Shown here: one piece after another, positions 22,534-33,777 of the stretch
Position numbering within the stretch: position 1 is the stretch's first letter
Layout of the letters: the number at the start of each line of letters is the position of its first letter
Assembly (NCBI GenBank): GCA_010405405.1
Contig: MU004233.1
Span: 757,122 to 821,121, forward strand
Direction: 5' to 3'
Length of the DNA: 64,000 nt
Origin: Microthyrium microscopicum
Lineage: Eukaryota; Ascomycota; Dothideomycetes; Microthyriales; Microthyriaceae
Made by a program: the position numbers and the translations under genes
Notes under the pieces: generated by a model
The model's input: only the letters and a program-made list of their open reading frames with translations
The model's database searches: none
What the model was told of the DNA's origin: nothing

Positions 22534-24189
22534 ATGGGCGCCGAACCCAAATCGCCGCTGTCGACGTCGCCTGTGAGGCTGGCCCGCGGAGGAGCTGTTC
22601 TTCTTGTTGCGTTAGCCGCTCATGGAGTAGTCCGGATAGACGCCTTGACACAACGAATTGCGACCACAACTCGAATAGCAAAGCTCACACCACCGCAATA
22701 TGCTTCTTCCGAGGGGGTCAAAATGTTCAATCGCCTAGTGGTTGCGTTTTTGACCATCTTTGCGATATTCTTCACGCTCGGATACGAGTATCACAAAATA
22801 GTGGAAGATGTCGAGATTCCTATACTAGGGAATGGAGAAGCAGGTGCTTTTGGATACTATCCACCCATCGGAGATCAGTTTCTTCCGGCAGTACCATCAT
22901 ATAATATATGGCCTAGGTATCGACCACGGACTCCTTTACTCATTCCTTTCACACGAAATAATACCATGATACGACAGGCGATCCTGAGCTACGTAGCTGG
23001 AGGATGGCCACGAGCCGACATACTGATTGTCGACAACAGTGGTGTGATGGATTCAAATAGTCGAGGACGGCTCACCAAAGGCAACCCTTTTACCTTGGAT
23101 TACGACCTCTTTCGACGAAGATATGGCGTTTCCATCATACAAACACCAACCCTACTCAACTTTGCTCAAATGCAAAACTTCATGCTACGGATAGCAATAG
23201 AACGCGACTGGCCATATTATTTCTGGTCACATATGGACGTTGCCGTACTCGGAGGCGAGGAATACGAGCCATATAAATCATTCTACCATCGCATCCTTGA
23301 TGTTCTCGACGCCTCGCATATCGACCAGTGGGCCATCGCCGCGCCAAAGCGAGGTCTAGTCATGGGCGGCAAGTTGGGCAGCGTCAGTCCCAGCAACGAT
23401 CGCAAAGCCATATTCGCAGGCCGTTTCGATCGCCGCCAACCGCCAGATGCTGCATACCAAGCGAAGACCAAATCCAAGCGTGAGATCCGGCTGCACCGCA
23501 CGCCAAAATGGGGTGTCAAGTTTTTTCAGTATGATTATCTCAGCTTAGTCAACGTGCAAGCCTGGGTGGAAACTGGACAGTGGGATCCGTTTATTCCATA
23601 CTACAACACAGACTGCGACTTTTACCAGCGCATGGCCTTTGCGGGTTATCCTATCGTGGAAGCCAACGCAGGCCATGTGTTTGACATCGCGGACGTGGTC
23701 CAAGACCCAGAGGAGCGCTTCTTTCCAGCGACAAACCAGCGAAAGCGCAACAAATGGAGCATGAGCACCGAAGGATCCGAGCCGGAAGGCGGAAAGATCA
23801 ACAGCGGACGATACAAGTGGCTGAAAGCCGAACTAGAAGAGATGATGGAGAAAAAGCTCAAGAATGAAGAGGGTCGTAATACATGGCAGACAGGCGGCAT
23901 AGACGAGCGCAAAGAAGGGAAAAATGGCAAGCCAATCCGTGGACGTGTGGAGCAATGGACTTATGAGGCGAAAGGCTTCCAGGCGGCCTGGTGGCAATTG
24001 GCGGATGCCGGACGAGTGATGTATATCAAGAAATGGGGCACAATGGATTGTGATCTCAAAGGTGCGAACAAGACGATGGACGACATGTGGTTGTTGCAGT
24101 ACGCGAAAGAAGGAAGCGAGGTGTATAACGTGCGCCTCAAACAAGAAGAGCACCATATTGCCAAACTCGCGGAACAACCGATCAGATGA
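22534..24189 (+). CDS. Type II membrane glycosyltransferase-like protein
   Basis: A single exon of 551 codons. A hydrophobic helix at about residues 66-84 (RLVVAFLTIFAIFFTLGYEY) anchors the protein, with the bulk on the luminal side. A weaker hydrophobic stretch lies at about 20-33. The globular part looks like a GT-A nucleotide-sugar transferase: TPLLIPFTRNNTMIRQAILS, then ADILIVDNSG, a metal-binding-type acidic motif in WSHMDVAVLGG, and YYNTDCDFYQRM. I recognise it as a family of fungal hypothetical glycosyltransferases, but not its sugar donor or acceptor. Met64, just before the main helix, is an alternative start that would give a more classic type II protein. The C-terminal third is charged (Lys/Glu-rich). 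Confidence 0.75.
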   Translation: MGAEPKSPLSTSPVRLARGGAVLLVALAAHGVVRIDALTQRIATTTRIAKLTPPQYASSEGVKMFNRLVVAFLTIFAIFFTLGYEYHKIVEDVEIPILGNGEAGAFGYYPPIGDQFLPAVPSYNIWPRYRPRTPLLIPFTRNNTMIRQAILSYVAGGWPRADILIVDNSGVMDSNSRGRLTKGNPFTLDYDLFRRRYGVSIIQTPTLLNFAQMQNFMLRIAIERDWPYYFWSHMDVAVLGGEEYEPYKSFYHRILDVLDASHIDQWAIAAPKRGLVMGGKLGSVSPSNDRKAIFAGRFDRRQPPDAAYQAKTKSKREIRLHRTPKWGVKFFQYDYLSLVNVQAWVETGQWDPFIPYYNTDCDFYQRMAFAGYPIVEANAGHVFDIADVVQDPEERFFPATNQRKRNKWSMSTEGSEPEGGKINSGRYKWLKAELEEMMEKKLKNEEGRNTWQTGGIDERKEGKNGKPIRGRVEQWTYEAKGFQAAWWQLADAGRVMYIKKWGTMDCDLKGANKTMDDMWLLQYAKEGSEVYNVRLKQEEHHIAKLAEQPIR

Positions 24190-25158
24190 TGCTTCCAAAT
24201 CATCGTGACTTGTTCAATAATGATCTCAAGAAGCAGGACTCACAGTCAGCAAGCTCTCTTGCCGCTCAACCACCAGGAGCCATGGAGGGTGCGGATTTAC
24301 AGCACTGCGCCAGATCATAGCCGCATTTGAGCTCACAAGCTGGATATATCGCATCCTAGCCACATATCTCATCCCATGGGTAAGGCGTTCAGGTCTAGCG
24401 ACGGCACTGCCGTTTATCATTTTGTACTAGAACAAGAACGATTTCGGTTCTATATGGCCAAGTGGGCTATAACGAGATATTTGTACACATACTAAAATCA
24501 AACATTTGCAAGCCGCGAAGGCTTCTAGAAACGTTCCCTACCAATGACTCGGATTGTTCCACCCGATCCTGCATGACATTGCTTCTGACGCCTCGGTTGA
24601 ACGGTTTGCCCCACAGATCCACACCATATTTTAGCGGATTTATCTCGAAAGCAGCCCGTGAACTCTTTTCCTTGGCCGTTGACCCTTGACGACTTCTTTA
24701 TTTCAGGTTTTCGTGGTATATCGTGAGGGACGTAACAAGCAGATCAAAACCAGATCTTGTCATCTCTTCTTCACCCCATATCTACCAGTAGTGAAGGAAT
24801 TACAGTAGCTTTCACGCGGTGCTTTTCTGGACGTAGTTAGAAGTAGTCAGTCAGGTTGACGATGAGTTTGCTGCAAGATCTCTGTAGCGTGATACAAGGA
24901 CTTCGATTGCATTGGCGTCACTGGAATAGGGCCAGCCCATATTGGCCAACTAACGACTGTAAAGCTCCTTAAGCCTTACACTACGCAATATTCATGGTCT
25001 CGTAACTTCCGAGCTTCCTTGCCGCTTGTCTTCCCCTCTAAACAGGCCGCATCGTCACTGCACGTTTCACTCCGCCACGACCATTGTAGAGCATATTACC
25101 AGACTATTTGCTCTTGACAACATATTTACTATCCCCATTTATTCCTAGTCTTTCAATA
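24190..25158. other. Intergenic stretch
   Basis: 3' flank of the glycosyltransferase and promoter of the SDR gene, about 970 bases. I see no gene, repeat or RNA. Confidence 0.5.
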
Positions 25159-26441
25159 ATGCCTTTGCGCAGCCAATGGTCGCTTCAGCGAGAAGGCAAG
25201 AAACCCAGCAAACTTGCATGTGACTTATCGGTACTAACAAGTCCCAGGTTTCACCTTTGATACAGTACTGAGTCTACTGAAGAAAACCGCGCTCAATCCA
25301 TGGTACACATTGCCGCTCTATCTATTCTCCAAATACCACGTCAAAGGCCAAGAAGTAGCAGCAAAGCGACCCGACCTCGCAAAATGGCTCCGACGATTCG
25401 CGATACTAAGCGCTATCCGTTACATGAACAGCGTACTGAATAGTGGGCTCACCAACAACTGGAAAAACGATACATACGACTGGAAAAAAGAGATCGTGGT
25501 TGTCACAGGTGGCAGTGATGGCATCGGCGCTCGAGTTGTCCAGCTCCTCGCCGAGCGCGGTATCAAAGTCGTGATACTCGATATTCAGCCGCCAAAGTTT
25601 ACCAGTACGTTTACAATTGAGCAGGACTATTGATATTCGATGCTAATGGGTTTGACAGCTCGGCCAAACGTTCACTACTTCAAATGCGATCTCGCCAACC
25701 CCTCTGATATCCGATACATCGCCGCGAGCGTCTCACAATCTATCGGCTCGCCCACAATCCTCATTAACAATGCTGGATTTGCGCGCGGGAACTCAATCTT
25801 GTCGGCTAGCGATACGGATATCAAGCTTACTTTCCAGATCAACACGCTCGCCCACTACCACCTTGCACAAGCATTTCTACCTTCCATGATCTCCAAGAAC
25901 CACGGAATGGTTGTAACCATTGCCTCGCTCGCCGCATATATCACATCGCCTGGCCTAGTCGACTACAGCGCAAGTAAAGCTGCCGCACTAGTTTTCCATG
26001 AGGGTCTCTCCGTAAGTGATATCGCAGTCTTAACAGAAGTAAAGCTAACAAAATTAGGCTGAACTTGCCACCATCCACAAAGCCCCCGCCGTGCGAACAA
26101 TCTGCGTTTGTCAAGGCTATACAAAAACACCCCTATTCGAAGGCTTCCATAAAGGCGACCGCTTCATGAACTACGCACTAGAACCTGAGACCGTAGCCGA
26201 AGAGATTGTGCGCGGAGTCCTACGAGGACAATCAGATCACATCATGCTCCCTCGCGGAAACGCATATATTGCAGCACTTCGGGCATTCCCACTCTGGATG
26301 CAAGCTCATGTGCGCAAAGATCTGAAGAAGATGATGATCAACTGGAAAGGCAGACAAGTAGCACAACCAAGCGAGAAGAGTGCTAACTCGAGTCCTATTG
26401 AAAGCAGTGGAATACTTGTCGACAAAGAAGACAAGGAATGA
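25159..26441 (+). CDS. Short-chain dehydrogenase/reductase, membrane-associated (RDH10/17-beta-HSD11-like)
   Basis: Four exons (25159-25195, 25248-25604, 25659-26011, 26058-26441) give 376 residues. The first intron (25196-25247) has a GC donor (AAG|GCAAGA) with a perfect TACTAAC branch point and CCCAG acceptor. A hydrophobic N-terminal region (about residues 14-40) suggests association with ER or lipid droplets. The Rossmann signature TGGSDGIG is followed by NNAGFARG, a catalytic Ser in TIASLAAY and the active-site YSASK. Proteins of this SDR16C-type group use NAD(P) to oxidise or reduce retinoids, sterols or long-chain alcohols; the fungal substrate is unknown. The length and motif order are normal. 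Confidence 0.92.
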
Positions 26442-26599
26442 AATATGGAATGATGAATGTTATTATGTATTAGGATTGAACGTATTGCTAACAGATGAAC
26501 TGCAAGATGTTGCAAATGAGCTTGCGGATGTATATATGAAATGAATTTGGCCGTGTGCTGCGTATTTATCGTGATGCGTCTTGAATCAATTGCGTGCTC

Positions 26600-27006
26600 C
26601 TATCTTCTCCGCACGATATCGACAACTCCGTTGGGCTCGATCCTTCTAGTTGCTACCGGCGCTTGGTGTGATCCGCGTGAACTGCGAACGATGTCGATTG
26701 CGCCATTTGGCTCGATTCTCCTCGTCTTTACGGGACCGCCGGGACGGGAGTGATAGGTCTCCTCAACACTATATCTAACTCATGGTTAGTCATGTTTGAC
26801 AAGGGGCCAATACACTCGTCGTACCTTGGTGAACGGCTGCGATGGTGATGATGATCTTCGCTTCTCCTTCTAGCGCTGCTGCTAGGTAGTCTGGCAACTC
26901 TTGTTTCGACGCCGTCGGGATGAGCAGAGTATTGAGAGGAGTGAGGATGAGGACGATCCCAAGATCTGAGAGGGCCTTCTACGCGCTCGCCTTTAAAGAA
27001 ACACAT
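26600..27006 (-). CDS. Small hypothetical protein with a duplicated TRRIEPNG-DIVR module
   Basis: Two exons (26825-27006 and 26600-26768) joined by a 56-base intron (GTACGA...GATATAG) give 116 residues starting MCFFKGERVEG. The middle is His/Ser/Arg-rich (SEDHHHHRSRSPS). The C-terminal half holds two near-identical modules: VKTRRIEPNGAIDIVR and VATRRIEPNGVVDIVR. They are separated by about 11 residues, and the second ends two residues before the stop. The modules differ at several third-codon positions, which argues for selection on the peptide. I do not know this family and assign no function. The protein looks soluble, basic and partly disordered. The splice choice is supported by the frame running straight into both modules. 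Confidence 0.7.
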
Positions 27007-27547
27007 GTTGGCAGTAGTTTGGTAAGACACTTGGAATTAGCAAGTCTATGGATGAACTCTCAAGGCAGTAAGTAAAGTAAAATGCATCAGTCATGATGTT
27101 GTAAAGCTCAACACCATAAATGCGCTTCTGCACAGTGACGTCAGTCCACGTTCGTGATGCTTCTTAGCCACGCGAGCTTTAGCTTGGGATCAACACCTAC
27201 TTGGGAAAGGATCCTTCAGCGCCGTGACTCTGTGAGCACACAGGATGCCTTTTGCACATTTCGATATCACCGCAGACAATGACACCCTGTCGCTGATCTT
27301 TGGTATCGCGTTGAAGTAACAGAGGCTCCTCCCCCGGGCCCCAACAACTCCAACGTCTATCGACATTTTGAGGATTCAACTTTGCACTAATTCGATTCTA
27401 TATACCCAGCTCAGGGTTCGATGTGAACCAGTAGCATGATTTCTTGCAGATACGTAAGAAGTTTCGGCCTGGAAGTTATCAATTCAAGATATCAATTGAG
27501 TTCAAGATATATGCGAGATTGTGGGTACAACTAAGAGCCCTACCAAC
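27007..27547. other. Intergenic stretch
   Basis: Upstream of the small duplicated-module gene and downstream of the expansin-like gene. No gene is supported. Confidence 0.5.
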
Positions 27548-28370
27548 CTAACAATTTCCTCCAGACATGACAATGCTCTTTGCTGCTATTCTCACGTTTT
27601 CCATCATTACCGCTTGGCCATTTACACACTCCACCCGGACGTCCACCGTTTCACCCAACGGCTTTTCCCAAGTGAACGCATTCCAGTCCTTGTTACTCAG
27701 CTTATTCCACTGTCCATTACCCGCCGACCTCATCCATACAGCATTTATAGGATAATTGGAATTTATCACTCGAGTGCTTAGCCACCAGGCGCTGGATCCT
27801 TCCATGAAATCAAGCGCCAATGCTTCGGCGTTTTGACAGGATACGATATCCCAATCGGCTTGCACAGACTGCTGGGTACGGGGTGCGAGGTATTGGTAGG
27901 CTTCTTCAAACAGGTTGAGATCTTGAGGTAGGCCAGGCGACTGATCCATAATCTACTGTCTTTAGTTCCGTGATCCTCCATTCGTGGGGAAAATGAGTTG
28001 GGAACGAACCATGGCTGTGACTTGTCTTCCACCCTGTCGCTCCCTCACATTCACACATGCGCCGCAGTATCCGCCGTTGTACCACATCTTGCCCGTTATG
28101 GCAGCACCAGGCATTCCACTTGTTGGCTTGTAAGTAGTAAAGCCGCAGTTACCGCCGCCCCATTTTCCGTTGTAGTGCGTAACGGCGACATTGTTTCTCG
28201 GAGGTACAGGAGCTTTCAATCTGTCAGCCTTGAACTCTCAAATTCTATGGAGCGGTCCCATCTCCTCTCTGGTAGCACTTACTATCTTGTGTACTGGATA
28301 CGTTGAACGGCGTACCCAGAGCTACCTGTGCCAAACCGGCCAAAATCACGGCATTTTTCGACCAAGACAT
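27548..28370 (-). CDS. Expansin-like secreted protein
   Basis: Three exons (28283-28370, 28010-28212, 27548-27952) give 231 residues. A signal peptide (MSWSKNAVILAGLAQVALG) is followed by a double-psi beta-barrel domain (THYNGKWGGGNCGF, YNGGYCGACVNV, IMDQSPGLPQDLNLFEEAY). A C-terminal beta-sandwich resembling the expansin/CBM63 module follows (SSAWWLSTRVINSNYPINAV, WNAFTWEKPLG, TVDVRVECVNG). Expansin-like proteins loosen plant cell-wall polysaccharide networks without hydrolysis; microbial ones bind cellulose. The second donor (ATG|GTTCGT) is weak. It is chosen because it joins VTAM to IMDQ in frame and removes an in-frame stop. Aromatic residues in the second domain (Trp-Trp in SSAWWL) are plausible polysaccharide contacts. 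It is a likely secreted wall-active protein. Confidence 0.88.
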
Positions 28371-30720
28371 ATCTTCGAAATATCTTCAAATTGAATTCAG
28401 GATAGTTTCGGAAAAGCAAAGACAAGTCCACTATCATAGACCCTCCTTCCTGATTTATATATGCACGAGTACCATAGCGCGCCCTAGGGTTTTGAAGACA
28501 CTCTGTTGCTATTATGGCAAATAAGCAATAGAACAACACCCTTCTATAGTCGCTAATAGCTTTTATATTGGTTATATATCTCTTAAGAAATGTATTCTGT
28601 ATAATTTACTAGTAGCCTAGTTTTCTTTTATATTTAATAGCTATTTATCTAGATACTATGTTATACTAGATAGTCTGTCAAGTATTTATATAGGAAGCTA
28701 GATAAAGGTGCTTTAAATTGCCTATATTATATAGAGAAAGGTAATATCTATTTATAGTTCGCGCGAATAAGTAAAAATAATATGTAAGATTTATGCAGTT
28801 TAGTAAGCATGCTATGCCTAAATAGGTTAGTAGATATAATGTAATGTAAAGTAAGATAACTAATACTACGAATGATCTGGTTAGTTTATGGATCCCTGCA
28901 TGCCACCAGTTCAATTCCGGGTCCCTGCAGGCGCCTTTTTTTTGCTACTTTTTAAAGCTATTTTGACAGGCTATTCTGGCTGACAGAATGTTATAGCTAG
29001 ATATAGGATAATACTATTACATTCTAGATCAAATTGGCAGATCTCGATAATGATTTTCTGCCAAAATGCTATCATGAAATAACATCTATCGAAGCTTGCC
29101 ATACTAAAGACAGAGTATCTCAGAACCCCAAGGGCGCGCTATGGTAGATAAATGAGTACCAAGCACAGAGCTGTTCACCGGTAGACCTCCCGTGCCAATT
29201 TCTAGAACTACATCCATGCTTTCATGGTAGCATAGATCAATACCGGGCTCAACATCCAAGACATATCAATCAAAGAGACTCGGGATTGTAGCATACCCCA
29301 AAGTCTGGGACATGAGCGAGCTATTATTGGAACCTGGTCAATATGTAGCGGCTCATCTCGTCCATAGGGGTCTATGATCGTCCCGAAATCCGAAGCTTGT
29401 ATGGGTAGAGAATAAACTAGTGTTTATTTCTCTCTGACTCGGTTATTCTTCTTTTCGGACCTTTCTTCTTTTCCAGCTATCATACGTCCTTCAGTGTTTG
29501 CAAGGACATATTCATGTTCCTGGATACCAGTGTTGAAGCTTTCTCAGGCACGGGAAACCCATTAATCAATGTTGAGATCATGACGCGGACCATTATCTCT
29601 ATTAACTTTATACCAAGTAAAGTACCTGAAAGTAAGCAGACTTGGCTGACTACGGCCGAGGTCCTTGTTTCGGAACATGAAGAGATAGTGGTATCGACAA
29701 GTTCATATCATATTAAGGTACTTGCTTTCGCTGATGAACTACAGGTAAGATTGTTGAGAACCACTTTCAATACTAAACATCGACTTACCGGGGTCCTCCC
29801 GAACCCAAAAAAAGATTCTATATTCATTAAAATTTGCCTAGGTACTTGAGAAAATGTGGTGGCCATGACCAATCGTTGGTCGTGTCTTTCGGAATTTGCC
29901 CTATCTGACGTTGACGACACTGGGCCGTTATCCGTAATTTCTATAGAAGCCGTGGATGGTAAAGAACAATATATACACTAATCGGATGATATTGTACCTG
30001 GGCAAATTCTCGTGTTGCATGCTAAGTCCTAAAGGATCAGGTACCCGATAGTTACACATTCTGCCGTAAGCCTGAATCCATCCCACGGGCCGGGTACGTG
30101 GGTTGCTACCCAGATGCTTCCACGATCAAATACACTTTTCCTGGATGGTTGAAAAGCATAGTCAATTGCGCAAGTCTAGTTTCTACTCCGCTTGAAGCTT
30201 AAACATAATAAGTAAAAGAATCCCGCCGATCGAAATGAGCTGTCAGTCACTGAGCCCTTCCTAGTTCATTCAAGCGAATAATTGGCAAAGGGATTTCCGA
30301 AACTTGTCTTTGGGACACTATCACTGTTCCAATTTCTTCCAAATGACGAGGACGAATCATGACGGTTAAAGTTCCCCTTCTCGTAAGGTCGTGGGTCTAC
30401 CTCCAACCCTGAAATAAAGCTGGCAAAATGTCCATATTTCACTTTCTAGCTGGCAAATGTAAGAGCATCAGTATATTAAGGCAACCGGGAATGGTGAATA
30501 AGGACTTTAAGTCGCAATTGGCCTTATGATTTATGGTGCAGATCCAGGTTTAGTTATGCTGCTAGGACTGCACTTTCTAGGAGCACACTCTCTAGATCGA
30601 GCTAACCTCATGTCGTGCACAGATATAGTTTGTGATCGTCACTGTAAAATGAAGCCAGAATGATAGTAAAAGTAATGCTCTATTCTATGGGGTATCTCTA
30701 GGAAAGTGCTTCTTCCTTCT
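28371..30720. other. Gene-poor region
   Basis: About 2.3 kb without a convincing gene. The left part is an AT-rich island, listed separately. A 111-codon ATG-initiated frame at 29514-29849 (+) has no recognisable features. Confidence 0.5.
28550..29060. repeat. AT-rich, repeat-like island with Pol III B-box-like remnant
   Basis: Base composition drops sharply to long runs of A/T with many TATA/TAGCTA words, unlike the flanks. This resembles a transposon remnant changed by repeat-induced C-to-T mutation, although no ends are visible. Inside it, GTTCAATTCC (about 28912) matches the Pol III B-box, with a run of eight T about 20 bases later, like a terminator. The sequence TCCCTGCA appears on both sides of that motif. 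A full tRNA cloverleaf cannot be folded, so a decayed tRNA-derived SINE is only a possibility. Confidence 0.35.
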
Positions 30721-31474
30721 TCACGCATCCGGAAACTGCACAACAGTCAGAAAATCAATCAGTGCCTCGATATCAACCCTCGCCGCGTCACTGCCTTGGC
30801 AATGCGCCTTCAGTAACCCATTGCTCTCGGTAAAGATGACCCAGCTCATTCCATCCTTGTAATCCAACTGGACTTCCCAATTCAAGCGACCAGGAGCTGC
30901 GCGTTGTGGCGCCTGTGATGCTGGAAGCGCGCCAAACACCGCCATCACCCGGTATAGAAGGAGGTGAGTTGAGATTCGTCGATTCAGAAACCACACCGTC
31001 GAATTTGGCAGCATTATGATATCTGGATCGTTGAAGTCTTAAATTACGAATTAGCAAACGGAAGTTGCAGTATTAAAAGTTCAGTGACTTACCATTTTCG
31101 TTCTCGATATAGCTGAATTTGTTACGGAATTGCTCCATTAGACTCGGCGCTGTCGAGTCTACATGACCGGGAGGAGCAGCACCTCTCAAGAGCAGAAATT
31201 CCTGTCTGAAGCCGGTCCATAGATCCACGTATGGCAGTCGTTGTGGTAGTGAAAGGAATAGACTTGATATGGAGCCTTGACGGCCCAGTTCTTCCCGCAT
31301 CAATCGCATAAGTCTTTCCTGTCTGGGCGCGTCGAATCTGTATATGGTATCCCAGGCCGCTGCGGATACGAGCATGCTCTTGACAAAGCTTTTCATGGCC
31401 AAAGTGGCCAGTGACTTTACAGGAGCGTGGTGAAAGCCTGCGAGGGCGACGGCACGGGAAGGAGGTGATGCCAT
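30721..31474 (-). CDS. Hypothetical protein
   Basis: Two exons (31093-31474 and 30721-31037) joined through GTAAGT...TTTAAG give 232 residues starting MASPPSRAVALAGFHHAP. I do not recognise the family. The N-terminal third is mildly hydrophobic and helical (LATLAMKSFVKSMLVSAAAW). A middle Arg-rich stretch follows (RQERLMRLMREELGRQG). The C-terminal half has a beta-like pattern with well-spaced aromatics (LNWEVQLDYKDGMSWVIFTE) and ends in ALIDFLTVVQFPDA. No clear signal peptide or membrane anchor is seen. The good codon frame across the splice junction supports a real gene. Confidence 0.65.
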
Positions 31475-32217
31475 TTTATCGGTAGCGATTGTGGAATCGG
31501 TGTTTGTAATGAAGGTATATAGAAAGCGATAGACGTGAGAGCGTAATGAGGGTATAAAGAGAGTGTTTTGGGAAGATGGAAGTCGAGCAACAAAATAATC
31601 GTGGGCTCAAGAATATTCTGCGATATACCTAGAACCGGAAGCTATCGTCACCGCCAACCCAAATCAGGCCATGTCGCCATGCTAAGAAGTAGAACGGCAG
31701 GTACGACTGTCGAGATATGAGCAAGAACAGCCCCGTTTGTTCCTTGAGGTGATAGCTTGTGCATGGTGGACAAGTAAGTAGAAGGCAAGTACGTTAAAAC
31801 ACGAAAGAACGTTAGGTGCTTTTACTCTAGCCATCGACCTCAAACACCAATAGAGGCTCAACTGGAAGCTTGCTGTGGAAGGAGTAAAGGACAGCTACTT
31901 GGGCTAGCGTTATATAGCATTTTCTAAGTTGTTACGCTCAATCATGGTTAAGGTCGAACTGACCCTTAGTTTCTGATTTGAAAAATGTATGTCAATGACA
32001 AGAGGACATACTATAAAATATCAAACTGAGCAACGAAATCTCCTATCACAACATCTAGCATCCGAGATCACAACGATATTATGACAATTCAAATAACTCA
32101 AACCAACAAAGCACCAGACTTGTTCCCTTAGAAAGATTTAATACCAGCTCATCAACAACCACCTGCCATCCATCATCCAGCCTCCAACACGCAACATCTA
32201 TATCCATCCCCATATCC
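31475..32217. other. Intergenic stretch
   Basis: About 740 bases between two leftward genes. The part near 32090-32217 is C/A-rich on the + strand but holds no frame or repeat I can support. Confidence 0.5.
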
Positions 32218-32610
32218 TCACCCAGTCACATAAACATCATCCTCATCACCATTATCCTTACACCCCCGAAAGCAAAACTCCCTCAACTCAACTCCATGAC
32301 CGCACACCATAAGCAATTTGCCAATATTCTCAGCCGTGACGGCGAAAGGAGGATCTCGATCCTGAAGTGCGCCTTGTATTTGAGCGCAATACTCCGGATT
32401 ATCTTCATCTGATCAGAAACACCATATCATTCATTGTAGAGCGCTAGCTCCTTGTGGAGAGAAATTATGGTGCAGTGACTGTTGATGGATAAGGGACGGG
32501 GAGAAGAACTTACTGAGGGCCTCAATCTTGTTACCGCAGTATGATCGGCCGGACTGACAGAGGTCAGCGACGGCGACGGTTGGTAAGAGGAGAAGGGTGA
32601 ACGATTTCAT
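32218..32610 (-). CDS. Small secreted cysteine-rich protein
   Basis: Two exons (32514-32610 and 32218-32408) with a GTAAGT donor and ATCAG acceptor give 95 residues. The first about 15 residues (MKSFTLLLLPTVAVA) are a clear signal peptide. The predicted mature chain of about 80 residues has six cysteines (in DLCQS, SYCGN, EYCAQ, MVCGH, EFCFR, RGCKD), enough for three disulfides. The tail is acidic (DNGDEDDV). I do not recognise the fold. Size, leader and even Cys count are typical of fungal small secreted proteins, some of which act in the plant-fungus interface; that role is inference only. Confidence 0.72.
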
Positions 32611-33777
32611 GGTTTGGATCGTGGGTTTGGTTATGTTGATGTTGGTAGCTGGTGGCCTGTCATTGAATAGGAGTAGATGGTGTACTTATATACAGATCAA
32701 GGGCGCTACATCGTTGAGATCAAAGAGAATTACTGTTTCCTCGTTTAACAGCGATAACAGGTACGAAGTCAGCCACCGGTGGCCTTGGATATGAGTTCAC
32801 AAGTATCAAAGCCGCAATACAGACGTCGTCGTACTACCACAAGAGACACTTGGCATAAACACTCTTTTGTTCTCGTTACCTTATTGCTAGAAACACGGGA
32901 ATGATGGTAACCAAACTCTATCACAAGAAAATGGGGACATGTTCAGTGCTTACTGAGGGTTGGCGAACAAGGTTGCAATTTTACAAACAGTCCGAGTCTT
33001 GTTAAAACATGCCCCAAAATCTGCCATCGCCTCTCTTGTGAGTACGATGGTTTTGATAAAACAAGACTATCTTTGTTCTTCAGTCGTCTGAGATCCGTAC
33101 ACCAAGGAAGAGGAAGAGTATGACCTACTCCGTAAACATGAGAGAGATATCTTCAATATCTACGCCCCAAACGTCACAGCGATCACGAACAATCCGCTAT
33201 GCAAGGCACAGCAAACTCATCCACATGTCCGCCTTCTCCACCACCCTCGTATATCCCCAAGCTTCAACCCGTGGACATCGTATTCCCAACGCCACAAGAT
33301 GACAGAAGGGCCAAACATCCAACTTCACTCCCTTAAGGATCCAAGAAAACCCCATGAATGAGAGATGAAAAAAACAACAGATGTCATTATTAGGACATAC
33401 ATACAATCTATAGTAAGTAGGTAGTAGCAGATGCACAGCAAACACAGACGGGCATGGCACACAGCGTCCAAATCTACACCTAATCCAAACAGAGCGAAAC
33501 CGCTAATAATTCCCACCAAACGCCCCAATGAGAGAGGCAATGTGATCCTCTTTTTTGCTATCTTGTAAATGATATGCGCGCGCAACACTTGCAAAGCGCC
33601 ACCAATGATTTGTTTTCAAAGTCCGTGAAGGGACCCAAGGAAAGAAAAGGAGGTACAGGAAATGAAGTTTGAAGCGCAAGACCCCGGGCGATGCGTTGGG
33701 TTGACTAGCAGCGCGAGATATTTGTATTCTACAGTTTTTGGTCGGTAAGGAAGGCAAGGAAGATTGCGATTCTGGAT
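32611..33777. other. Intergenic stretch
   Basis: Promoter of the small secreted protein gene and 3' flank of the transporter, about 1.2 kb. No gene or repeat is supported. Confidence 0.5.

Noticed and set aside
28873-28945. Possible intact tRNA gene
   Set aside because: Only the T-loop/B-box-like word and T-run are present. No acceptor stem partner or A box could be found.
29514-29849. 111-codon ATG frame in the gene-poor region
   Set aside because: No recognisable domain, no supporting neighbour and low-complexity surroundings; may be chance.
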